NCBI RefSeq assembly: GCF_036346105.1
Contig: NZ_CP107811.1
Coordinates: 4,917,501-4,981,500 of the forward strand
Origin: Streptomyces sp. NBC_00539
Lineage (GTDB): Bacteria > Actinomycetota > Actinomycetes > Streptomycetales > Streptomycetaceae
Reading direction: 5' to 3'
Length of the DNA stretch: 64,000 nt
Position numbers and translations under genes: made by a program. The notes beneath the pieces were generated by a model. It saw only the letters and a program-made list of their open reading frames with translations, was not told where the DNA came from and searched no databases. Every line of letters starts with the position of its first letter. Position 1 is the first letter of the stretch. This document shows, in pieces, positions 1 to 7,088 of this stretch.

Positions 1-438
1 CCCGGACATGTCCTGTCCGCCCATGTCGTGCCCGGACATGCCGTGCCCGTCGCCGCTGCCCATCCACGACATCGGCGGTTCGTCCGCCACCACCTTCGGC
101 AGGCCCCACAGGTCGAGCCAGCCCAGCAGCATGCCCCGCTGGTTGGCCTGGGTGTTGGCGATGTCGTAGGCGAGGCTGCGGACCGCCTCGTCCTTGGTGC
201 GGTCCCGGACGATGAAGGACATCTCCACGGCCTGCTGGTGGTGCACCGCCATGTCCCGGGCGAAGCCCGCGTCCGCCGAGTAGAGCGCCGGCGCCCGCGA
301 AGCGGCGGAACCGCCGTCCCCGTCCCCGCCGTTCGCGGTGGCGACCGTGGCCCCCACCGCGAACAGCGCGGCGACGACGACCGCCGCGCCCGCGCCCACG
401 TACGTACGGGAGACCCGCCGGCCCAGCGGCGGGGTCAC
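1..438 (-). CDS. DUF305 family exported/membrane-anchored protein (C-terminus cut off by window edge)
   Basis: The GTG start at 438 overlaps the TGA of the upstream DUF3105 gene (GTGA overlap), so the two are translationally coupled. After a short basic start there is one hydrophobic segment (about residues 10-30) that anchors or exports the protein. The DUF305 core follows, with the typical pieces DAGFARDMAVHHQQAVEM and a later ANTQANQRGMLLGWL. The visible C-terminal part is rich in Met, His, Gly and Asp (GHGMSGHDMGGQDMSG), a composition often linked to copper handling. DUF305 is described as a ferritin-like four-helix family; its biochemical role is unsettled. The stop codon lies outside the window. 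Confidence 0.88.
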   Translation of the reverse strand, partial: MTPPLGRRVSRTYVGAGAAVVVAALFAVGATVATANGGDGDGGSAASRAPALYSADAGFARDMAVHHQQAVEMSFIVRDRTKDEAVRSLAYDIANTQANQRGMLLGWLDLWGLPKVVADEPPMSWMGSGDGHGMSGHDMGGQDMSG

Positions 439-1097
439 TTTCCGGCCAGCCCGTTGGTGCAGGCCGCGCCCGGCTCGGGGGTCTGCGGGCCCTGCACGTA
501 CTTGGTGAAGAACTCCGCCACCCGGGGGTCGGCCGCGTTGCTCACGGTCAGCTGCTTGCCCCAGGCGCTGAGCACGATCGCCCCGGCTTGCGTCTTGTCC
601 GGGCTCATCAGCGTGTACGGGGTCTTGCGGACCTTCCCGGCCAGCGTGTCCACATCGGCCTTGGCGGCCTTGTCGTTGTACGTGACCCAGACCGCGCCGT
701 GCTCCAGCGAGTGCACCGCGTTCACCTCGGGCAGCGGGCTGGTGTAGACGTCGCCGTTGCAGTTCATCCAGCGGGGGCTGTGGTCACCGCCGACCGGCGG
801 GTTCATCGGGTAGCTGACCGGGGTGTCGACGTGGTTGCGGCCCAGCGTCTTGGCGTCCCAGCTCTGCTCGCCGCTCACCGGCGCCTTGCGGGCCTCGGCG
901 GCGTCCTTCTCCTTCTGCTTCTGGCTCATCAGCATCCAGGAGCCGAAGCCGATGAGGGCGGCGACGACCGCCGTCGAGGCGGTGATCGCGATGATCTTGT
1001 TGCGCCGGTCGCGCGCCTTGTCCGCGCGGCGCATCTCGGCTATGCGGGCCTGCCGCGCGGTGTTGTCGGGGGTGGTCTTGCCGGACTTGCTGGCCAT
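435..1097 (-). CDS. DUF3105 domain-containing membrane protein
   Basis: A 220-aa protein with a charged N-terminal cytoplasmic stretch, one transmembrane helix around residues 36-57 and an extracytoplasmic DUF3105 domain. The family signature HSLEHGAVWVTY is present, together with conserved Cys residues in the MNCNGD and AACTNG regions. DUF3105 genes are commonly found beside DUF305 genes in Streptomyces, as here, where the two overlap by 4 bp. The pairing suggests a shared extracytoplasmic job, perhaps in metal or thiol chemistry, but that is inference. An ATG start preceded by an AGGAACAGGG-like purine stretch is plausible. Confidence 0.88.
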   Translation of the reverse strand: MASKSGKTTPDNTARQARIAEMRRADKARDRRNKIIAITASTAVVAALIGFGSWMLMSQKQKEKDAAEARKAPVSGEQSWDAKTLGRNHVDTPVSYPMNPPVGGDHSPRWMNCNGDVYTSPLPEVNAVHSLEHGAVWVTYNDKAAKADVDTLAGKVRKTPYTLMSPDKTQAGAIVLSAWGKQLTVSNAADPRVAEFFTKYVQGPQTPEPGAACTNGLAGK

Positions 1098-1177
1098 GTG
1101 CCCTGTTCCTTCTGCTGAGGGGGGTGGAAGGCGGTTCCGTTACAGGGGCGCGCGCCGGGCGGCGGCGCCCGACGGCG

Positions 1178-1738
1178 TCAGGTCCGCAAAACCTGGAGGG
1201 CGTGCAGGTCGGGGGCGCGCGCGAGCGTTCCGGGCGCCCGGACGGGCCCGGCGTACGCGGGGCGCACGGCCACCACGGCCCCGGCCCCCGCCGCGGCGAG
1301 GGCCGACGGCGGCACGGGCAGTACGGCGGGAGGCGTATCGGAGCGGGGGGAGCAGCCGGGCAACTGGTACGGGGCCACGCAGTCGGCGTGCACCCGCCCG
1401 TACGCGGCTTCGCCCGCGGGGCCGTAGGGCCGCCCGTACGCGGCTTCGCCCGCGGGGCCGTAGGGCCGCCCGTACGCGGCTTCGCCCGCGGCACCGTGAG
1501 CCCGCCCGCCGGCCGCTTCGCCCGCCCGGGCGTGCGCCGGCACCTGCCCCTGCCCCTGCGCGACGGCCGTCCGCGCTCCGTGGGACCCCACGGAGCGCGC
1601 GCAGGGGAACGCGGCACCCCACAGCAGCGCGCCGAGGGCGAGCGCGGCGGCCAGGGCCGTCAGCGCGGCCGACGGGACGGCACGCCGGGGCGGGGGACCG
1701 GTGTGGCCCCCGAGCTGCGCGTGCTTCCTGCCCCCCAT
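1178..1738 (-). CDS. Putative secreted protein with 12-residue repeats
   Basis: 186 aa, no family recognised. The N-terminus has basic residues (PPPRR) followed by a hydrophobic Ala/Leu-rich stretch at about residues 23-42, consistent with a signal peptide or single membrane anchor. The middle holds about four copies of a 12-residue unit of the form GEAAYGRPYGPA, encoded by a 36-bp tandem DNA repeat at 1395-1502. The tail is Ala/Pro-rich with two Cys in DCVAPYQLPGC. Codon periodicity is reasonable, but without homologues this could be a fast-evolving or spurious gene. It lies upstream of the DUF3105 gene on the same strand, with an 80-bp gap. Confidence 0.5.
   Translation of the reverse strand: MGGRKHAQLGGHTGPPPRRAVPSAALTALAAALALGALLWGAAFPCARSVGSHGARTAVAQGQGQVPAHARAGEAAGGRAHGAAGEAAYGRPYGPAGEAAYGRPYGPAGEAAYGRVHADCVAPYQLPGCSPRSDTPPAVLPVPPSALAAAGAGAVVAVRPAYAGPVRAPGTLARAPDLHALQVLRT
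1395..1502. repeat. 36-bp tandem repeat inside a coding sequence
   Basis: Two exact 36-bp copies (1395-1430 and 1431-1466) are followed by a third diverged at its end (1467-1502) and a weaker fourth to about 1538. The unit is a multiple of three, so each copy adds 12 residues (GEAAYGRPYGPA-like) to the secreted protein on the minus strand. The exactness of the first two copies points to recent slippage or unequal exchange. Confidence 0.9.
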
Positions 1739-1807
1739 GGCCGCAGATGGTAATGCTCATGACCGGCCCGGGGTCAGTGCGGGGGTGCCACGACCTTTCA
1801 GGGGTGC

Positions 1808-1823
1808 GTAATGTGGCGGAAAC
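1808..1823 (+). promoter_or_regulatory. Candidate partial GlnR box upstream of glnA2
   Basis: The sequence reads GTAAT, six bases, then GAAAC, which matches one a/b half of the GlnR box (gTnAc-n6-GaAAc) about 90 bp upstream of the glnA2 start. The second half is not recognisable at the required six-base spacing, so this is weaker than the boxes before glnA and glnII. Confidence 0.3.
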
Positions 1824-1911
1824 CACGGGTGGCGATACTGGGACGGCCCGACTGTGCTCCCCCTCCGGGGGTCGGTGGTGCACACGTCGTCTGAACTGCG
1901 AGGATGAAGGC

Positions 1912-3273
1912 ATGGACAAGCAGCAGGAATTCGTCCTCCGGACGCTTGAGGAGCGTGACATCCGCTTCGTGCGCCTGTGGTTCACCGACGTACTGGGCTT
2001 CCTCAAGTCCGTCGCGGTCGCGCCCGCGGAACTGGAGCAGGCCTTCGACGAGGGCATCGGCTTCGACGGCTCCGCGATCGAGGGCTTCGCCCGGGTCTAC
2101 GAGTCGGACATGATCGCCAAGCCGGATCCGGCCACCTTCCAGATACTGCCGTGGCGCGCCGAGGCCCCCGGCACCGCCCGGATGTTCTGCGACATCCTGA
2201 TGCCGGACGGCTCCCCGTCGTACGCGGACCCCCGGTACGTCCTCAAGCGCATCCTCAACAAGACCTCCGACCTGGGCTTCACCTTCTACACCCACCCGGA
2301 GATCGAGTTCTTCCTGCTCAAGGACAAGCCGCTGGACGGCACCCGCCCGGTGCCCGCGGACAATTCCGGCTACTTCGACCACACGCCGCAGAACGTCGGC
2401 ATGGACTTCCGCCGCCAGGCGATCACCATGCTCGAATCGATGGGCATCTCGGTCGAGTTCAGCCACCACGAGGGCGCCCCCGGCCAGCAGGAGATCGACC
2501 TGCGCTACGCCGACGCGCTGTCCACGGCCGACAACATCATGACCTTCCGCCTGGTCATGAAGCAGGTCGCCCTGGAGCAGGGCGTGCAGGCCACCTTCAT
2601 GCCGAAGCCGTTCTCGGAGTACCCGGGCTCGGGCATGCACACCCACCTCTCCCTCTTCGAGGGCGACCGCAACGCGTTCTACGAGTCGGGCGCCGAGTAC
2701 CAGCTCTCGAAGGTCGGCCGGTCCTTCATCGCGGGCCTGCTCAGGCACGCCGCGGAGACCGCCGCCGTCACCAACCAGTGGGTCAACTCCTACAAGCGCA
2801 TCTGGGGCGGCTCCTCCCGCACCGCCGGCTCGGGCGGCGAGGCCCCCTCGTACATCTGCTGGGGCCACAACAACCGCTCGGCCCTGATCCGCGTCCCGAT
2901 GTACAAGCCGGGCAAGACCGGCTCCTCCCGCATCGAGGTCCGCTCGATCGACTCGGGCGCCAACCCGTACCTGACGTACGCCGTCCTCCTCGCGGCGGGC
3001 CTCAAGGGCATCGAGGAGGGCTACGAACTCCCGGCCGGCGCCGACGACGACGTCTGGGCGCTCTCCGACGCCGAACGCCGCGCGATGGGCATCGAACCCC
3101 TGCCCCAGAACCTCGGCGAGGCCATCTCCCTGATGGAACGCAGCGAACTGGTCGCAGAGACCCTCGGCGAGCACGTCTTCGACTTCTTCCTGCGCAACAA
3201 GAAGCAGGAGTGGGAGGAGTACCGCTCCGAGGTCACCGCCTTCGAGCTCCGCAAGATGATGCCGGTGCTGTAG
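1912..3273 (+). CDS. glnA2: Glutamine synthetase-like gamma-glutamylpolyamine synthetase GlnA2
   Basis: A 453-aa protein of the type I glutamine synthetase fold. It shows the ATP/ammonia-site signatures FDGSAIEGF, HHEGAPGQQEIDLRY, KPFSEYPGSGMHTH, NNRSALIRVP and RSIDSGANPYLTY. At the position of the adenylylation tyrosine of GlnA (DLYELSP in the glnA product here) this protein has DVWALSD with Trp382, so GlnE cannot modify it there. Sequence type and closeness to glnE match S. coelicolor GlnA2 (SCO2241), which is reported to glutamylate polyamines in their breakdown rather than make glutamine. The ATG has a GAGG Shine-Dalgarno 8 bases upstream. A terminator follows at 3307-3343. Confidence 0.9.
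   Translation: MDKQQEFVLRTLEERDIRFVRLWFTDVLGFLKSVAVAPAELEQAFDEGIGFDGSAIEGFARVYESDMIAKPDPATFQILPWRAEAPGTARMFCDILMPDGSPSYADPRYVLKRILNKTSDLGFTFYTHPEIEFFLLKDKPLDGTRPVPADNSGYFDHTPQNVGMDFRRQAITMLESMGISVEFSHHEGAPGQQEIDLRYADALSTADNIMTFRLVMKQVALEQGVQATFMPKPFSEYPGSGMHTHLSLFEGDRNAFYESGAEYQLSKVGRSFIAGLLRHAAETAAVTNQWVNSYKRIWGGSSRTAGSGGEAPSYICWGHNNRSALIRVPMYKPGKTGSSRIEVRSIDSGANPYLTYAVLLAAGLKGIEEGYELPAGADDDVWALSDAERRAMGIEPLPQNLGEAISLMERSELVAETLGEHVFDFFLRNKKQEWEEYRSEVTAFELRKMMPVL
3220..3244. repeat. Direct repeat, left copy (in glnA2 3' end)
   Basis: 25 bp inside the last codons of glnA2 (encoding YRSEVTAF). The same sequence with one synonymous change recurs at 4415-4439. The two copies bracket the single-gene segment 3245-4414. 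Confidence 0.85.
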
Positions 3274-3306
3274 CCGCAGGTCTCGGCGGTATCCCAGTCA
3301 GACGGC

Positions 3307-3343
3307 ACTCCGGGCCGGCGGCACTCAGCCGTCGGCCCGGAGT
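3307..3343 (+). terminator. glnA2 terminator hairpin
   Basis: A 16-bp stem (3307-3322 with 3328-3343, one G-U pair) with a 5-base ACTCA loop starts 34 bp after the glnA2 stop. There is no long T run, which is usual for Streptomyces terminators. Confidence 0.75.
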
Positions 3344-3413
3344 CGTCTCACCCTTCCTGGGCCGTCTGTGGGCCGTCAGGAGTGCGTCCCTGCGTCTCGG
3401 CCGGTGCCTCGTG

Positions 3414-4217
3414 TCATGGGGTGGGCAAGGGGCCTTGCGGGTCGGGCCCCTCCCAGAATTCGGGGCCGAGGGTTTCTTTGAGCAGGGCGTACATGTTCTT
3501 TCGGAAGTGAGCGGTCACGAGCCAGGGGCGGGTGAAGATGCGGATCCCCCCGACTTCGCCCGCATCGTTGAGGGTGAACATCTCGACGAGTTGCTGGACG
3601 TGACCGTCCACGTATTCGTCGATCACCACTGCGAATCCCGGTTCGCCTTCGATGTCGAGGACGGCACGAACCTTGAGGTCGCTGAAGCTCTTCGCCGCTG
3701 CTTCGAGGACAGGCCCGACGACGGCCTTCCCCGTCGGCTCTTCGCTCAGGATCGGGGAGTACAGGGTGACGTCCTGCGCCAGGGGCGGGACGGCCGGATG
3801 GTCTACCCAGTCCGGCGTCGGCCCTTCCGGGGCGTACGGTCCGGCTCCGAGGCCCGGGTCTGCGAGAGCGGGGTCGGTCTTCGCTATCACTTCACGCAGA
3901 GCGGCCATGGACGGCCACGGCCGGCCGTAGACGTCGATGGTGGCCACCAGGCCCGCAGAGTCGTTCCGCGCCAGCGCCACGATCTCCGTCTCCCGACCGC
4001 CGGGGCTCGCGCTGTAGACGACCCCCTCCACCTCGTCTCCTTTGAGGCCGGCTGTGGCCTCGGGCGCGGCCAGGGCCTGCCGGTACGTACCGAGAGCTGC
4101 CGAAACGGCGTCACGACCGACGATGCGGGATGCGGCCACTGGAGTCGCGAGCGAGACGTCTTGGGCGAGCGCTGTCGGGGCCTGCCCCGCAAGCGCTTCG
4201 TACAACTGATCCGACAT
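3414..4217 (-). CDS. Tandem NTF2-like/SnoaL-like domain protein
   Basis: 267 aa made of two similar alpha+beta modules, roughly residues 1-130 and 140-250. Each begins with a matching stretch (LAQDVSLATPV and LAQDVTLYSPIL) followed by a GR/GK helix, the pattern of nuclear-transport-factor-2-like (SnoaL) polyketide-cyclase-fold proteins. No catalytic residues can be assigned. The ATG at 4217 has a GAGGAG Shine-Dalgarno; an in-frame extension upstream is less convincing. Codon third positions are visibly less GC-biased than in glnA2. The gene is alone between two 25-bp direct repeats, which suggests recent acquisition. Function unknown. Confidence 0.75.
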   Translation of the reverse strand: MSDQLYEALAGQAPTALAQDVSLATPVAASRIVGRDAVSAALGTYRQALAAPEATAGLKGDEVEGVVYSASPGGRETEIVALARNDSAGLVATIDVYGRPWPSMAALREVIAKTDPALADPGLGAGPYAPEGPTPDWVDHPAVPPLAQDVTLYSPILSEEPTGKAVVGPVLEAAAKSFSDLKVRAVLDIEGEPGFAVVIDEYVDGHVQQLVEMFTLNDAGEVGGIRIFTRPWLVTAHFRKNMYALLKETLGPEFWEGPDPQGPLPTP

Positions 4218-4414
4218 CGCGCGCTCCTCGTGGTCACGCTCAAGGCGGTCCTGGGTTCGGGGAATGCTCGGGCGCGAGGTCACAAGGGCGCGCTCGACGT
4301 CGGCGCCCTGGGGGTCACCGAGGACCAGGAGCCCTGCGCCGCGGCCAGGTGCGTCTCCGTTTCCAGCATGCGCCCGGAACACGGCGGGACGCATGCGGGA
4401 GGCCATGGCACCAC

Positions 4415-4439
4415 TACCGCTCGGAGGTCACCGCCTTCG
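4415..4439. repeat. Direct repeat, right copy (glnA2 3'-end fragment)
   Basis: 24 of 25 bases match 3220-3244. The one difference (TCC to TCG) is synonymous in the glnA2 frame, suggesting it was once coding. After the repeat, similarity to glnA2 stops abruptly. Confidence 0.85.
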
Positions 4440-4479
4440 GCGTAACGGGTGGCCGGGCGGCGGCCGGGGCCGGGGGCCG

Positions 4480-6579
4480 TCAGGTCAGGGGCGCCCGCGC
4501 CGGGAAGACCGCCGGGTGCCAGACGGGGCCCGTGGTGCCGGTGGGCGGGGTCATGGCCGTGTGGAGCGCGGCGTCGAGGCCGAGGACCGCCGTCGTCGCG
4601 GCGCCCGTGCGGTCGAGGGTGGCGGACGGTGCGCCGGAGTAGAGCATGCCGGATTCCGTCCAGGCGGGCGGGCCGCTGGCCGAGGTGGTGCTGACGGTGC
4701 CGGTGTCGGCACGGCCCGTCAGGAGGCGGCCCGCGACCCCGACCGCGCCGTAGCCGGCCCGGCCGCCGGACTCGGCGACGGGGGACACCTGCGGCTTGCC
4801 CGGGCCCGCGGTGACCAGGGCGCTGCGGACCACGCCCGAGTCGGGGCGGCGGAAGTAGAGCCGGACGCCCGCGCCCTCGGGAGCCGCCGTGAGGGGGACC
4901 GTGGTGGCGGGGAGGTTCGTCTGGAAGGGCCCCTGGAGGGGGGCGTCCGGGGCGGCCTGGGTCCAGGCGAGGACGGAGGTGCTGGTGGTGGCGTACACGT
5001 GGCGGCGGCCCGCGGCGTCCACCGCGACCACCGGGTCGCTCTGCAGGTCCGCGCCGCCCAGGTGCAGCCACTCGCCGAAGCCGCCCGAGGGCTGCTGGAC
5101 GGAGGCGCGCAGGGTGCGGTGGGCGTCGCGCAGGTACACGGTCAGCCGGCCGTCCGCGCCGACGACCGCAGCGGGGGCACTGATCGCCGAGGTGCCGGGC
5201 TCGTCCGCCGCCTCGGGGGTGCCGAGCGACTGCCAGGCGCCGAACGCACCGCCCGGCGCCGTCTGGGTGAGGGTGACCACCTCGCGGCGGTAGTCCTTGC
5301 CCCCTTCGCCGAAGGCGGTACGGGTGGCGACGACCGTGACCCGGCCGTCGGGGAGGCGGGTGGCGAAGACGCCGGGGTCGATGCCCTCACCGGGGATCAG
5401 GGCCGGGGCGGTCCACATGCCGGCGGGTTCCCGGGTCCACACGGCCAGCCGGCCGTCGAGCGCCGCGAAGGCGTAGAGCCGGCCGGGCACCCCCTCCGTC
5501 ATCCAGGAGGTGTTGTCGGCGCGGGCGTAGCGCAGGGACTGGGCCCAGTTGCGGCCGGTGGGGCTGCCCGCCACCTTCCGGTCGCCGCAGCCGGCGATGC
5601 TGCCGCAGTAGTTCTCGTGGTCCAGCCAGGCGTAGGTCTTGAGGTAGCCGATCTTCGTCTCGGCGGTCTGCGGGTCCAGCGCGTGCGGGAGGCTGCCGGT
5701 GTGGTAGCCGAGGTAGTTCTGGACCGCGAAGTGGGGGCGGTCGCTGGTCTGGCGGGCGTAGGCGGCGTAACCGGCCTGGACGAAGCGCGCGCCGTACATG
5801 TGGTCCTGGTGGTCGGTGTACGTGCCGGTCACCTGGTCCCGGCCGGGGGTCGGGTCCTGCATCCGTATCGTCGTCGGACGGTACTTCGTCAGGACCCCGG
5901 CTATGACCTGGACCACCTGGTCCTTGGTGTACGTGTACGGCTGCTTGACGGGGGAGCCCGAGGCGAGCTGCGCCTCCAGGGCGGGTATCTGGCCGTTCCA
6001 CAGGCCGCGCAGGCTCTCGGGGGTCGGGGCGGTGGTGCTGCGGGCCTCGCGCAGCTGGAGCCAGACCAGGTTGATCTGGGGGTGGGCGAGGAGGACGTCG
6101 ACTTCGGCCTGGCCGCCGCCGACGGTGGGTATGACCGTGCGCTGCCACGCGCTCGTGCGGTCCCCCGTCGCCATCTGCGCGTACGCGCAGCGTATGCCGT
6201 TCTGCCTGGCCTCCGCGTAGTGCGCGCGGTCGGCGGGCTGCTCGGGGTCCTTGGCGGCGCCGCCCGCGGCCTCGTTGCGGCCGTCGGCCTCGCCGGAGGT
6301 GAGGTAGACGGTGGTGACCGGGATGCCCGCGGTCAGGGACCGGCTGAGGTCCGGGTTCATGAAGAAGAGGTCGTCGTCGGGGTGGGCCACGACCTGGACC
6401 ACCGAGCCGGCCGTGGTGCTCGCCGGTATGACGGGCGCGGCGAGGTGCTTGTCCTGGCTGGCCTCTGCCGAGGTCTGCTCGCCCGAGGCGATGGCGAGTA
6501 CACCGGTGGTGCCGACCGTCAGGACGGGCAGCAGGGCGGCGGCCAGCATGAGGCGGCGGCGGGTCATCGGCATGGTCAC
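4480..6579 (-). CDS. Secreted PIG-L family deacetylase with C-terminal beta-propeller-like region
   Basis: 699 aa. The N-terminus has a twin-arginine-like TRRRLML followed by a hydrophobic stretch (about residues 7-32), so export is likely. The PIG-L (LmbE-like) metal-dependent N-acetyl-glucosamine deacetylase domain occupies about residues 55-330, with metal motif VVAHPDDDLFF (AHPDDD instead of the commoner AHPDDE) and a later DHQDHMYGARF. From about 350 to the end are repeated W/G-rich beta strands (LAVWTREPAGMW, VLAWTQAAP and similar) that look like a sialidase/PLL-type propeller, probably for carbohydrate binding. Substrate unknown; an extracellular amino-sugar glycoconjugate is a reasonable guess. 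Confidence 0.85.
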   Translation of the reverse strand: MTMPMTRRRLMLAAALLPVLTVGTTGVLAIASGEQTSAEASQDKHLAAPVIPASTTAGSVVQVVAHPDDDLFFMNPDLSRSLTAGIPVTTVYLTSGEADGRNEAAGGAAKDPEQPADRAHYAEARQNGIRCAYAQMATGDRTSAWQRTVIPTVGGGQAEVDVLLAHPQINLVWLQLREARSTTAPTPESLRGLWNGQIPALEAQLASGSPVKQPYTYTKDQVVQVIAGVLTKYRPTTIRMQDPTPGRDQVTGTYTDHQDHMYGARFVQAGYAAYARQTSDRPHFAVQNYLGYHTGSLPHALDPQTAETKIGYLKTYAWLDHENYCGSIAGCGDRKVAGSPTGRNWAQSLRYARADNTSWMTEGVPGRLYAFAALDGRLAVWTREPAGMWTAPALIPGEGIDPGVFATRLPDGRVTVVATRTAFGEGGKDYRREVVTLTQTAPGGAFGAWQSLGTPEAADEPGTSAISAPAAVVGADGRLTVYLRDAHRTLRASVQQPSGGFGEWLHLGGADLQSDPVVAVDAAGRRHVYATTSTSVLAWTQAAPDAPLQGPFQTNLPATTVPLTAAPEGAGVRLYFRRPDSGVVRSALVTAGPGKPQVSPVAESGGRAGYGAVGVAGRLLTGRADTGTVSTTSASGPPAWTESGMLYSGAPSATLDRTGAATTAVLGLDAALHTAMTPPTGTTGPVWHPAVFPARAPLT

Positions 6580-7088
6580 GCCTTGGGGTCGTTCCGGGCG
6601 GGAAGAACCGCGAAGCGGTCACTCGAAGAGAGGTCAATCCGGGCGACTTGGTTCATCGTTGTCGCCGATGACTCGTGCTTTCCGAAAAACGACCGGATGT
6701 GATTGTGCCTCGTGCGGGTCCGATCGCGGTAAATGCCCGCCATGCGGACGCCTTTGTCCCGTACCGTGGGCCAAGTCGAGGCAGGTTATGGGCTATTGAG
6801 TCTTGTTTAGGTGAATTGGCCGGTTTGAGTGTTTTAGGTCGTTTTGAGCCCGCTCTCGTCCGTACGCCCACGAGCCCCGTCCCGGCACGTTTGCGCCGGT
6901 CACCGCACCACCGGGCGCCCGCCGCACCCCCGCCCCCAGGGCCCTGCCGCCGCGCACGCCACCCCTGCCTGTGAGCTTGTTCACTCCACCGCCCCCGCGC
7001 CCCGGCGAGCCGGGCCCGCGCTCCGGCTAGGCTCGGGTACCGGCCGGCCGGGCCAACCCCGGCAGCGACGCACGCGGGAGGCGGCGGG
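6580..7088. other. Divergent intergenic region, PIG-L gene / glnE
   Basis: 509 bp with no convincing gene. It should hold the promoters of the PIG-L gene (minus) and glnE (plus). The stretch 6790-6850 is unusually AT-rich for this genome and carries short T/A-tracts (GTTTAGG, GTTTGAG, GTTTTAGG, GTTTTGAG) spaced about one helical turn apart, which may bend the DNA. Confidence 0.5.
7028..7033 (+). promoter_or_regulatory. Candidate -10 box of glnE
   Basis: TAGGCT, a strong Streptomyces -10 hexamer, lies 55 bp upstream of the glnE start. No good -35 is visible. Confidence 0.4.

Noticed and set aside
3245-4414. Islet after glnA2 as an insertion sequence
   Set aside because: No transposase, no terminal inverted repeats; only direct repeats derived from glnA2, so it was reported as an islet.
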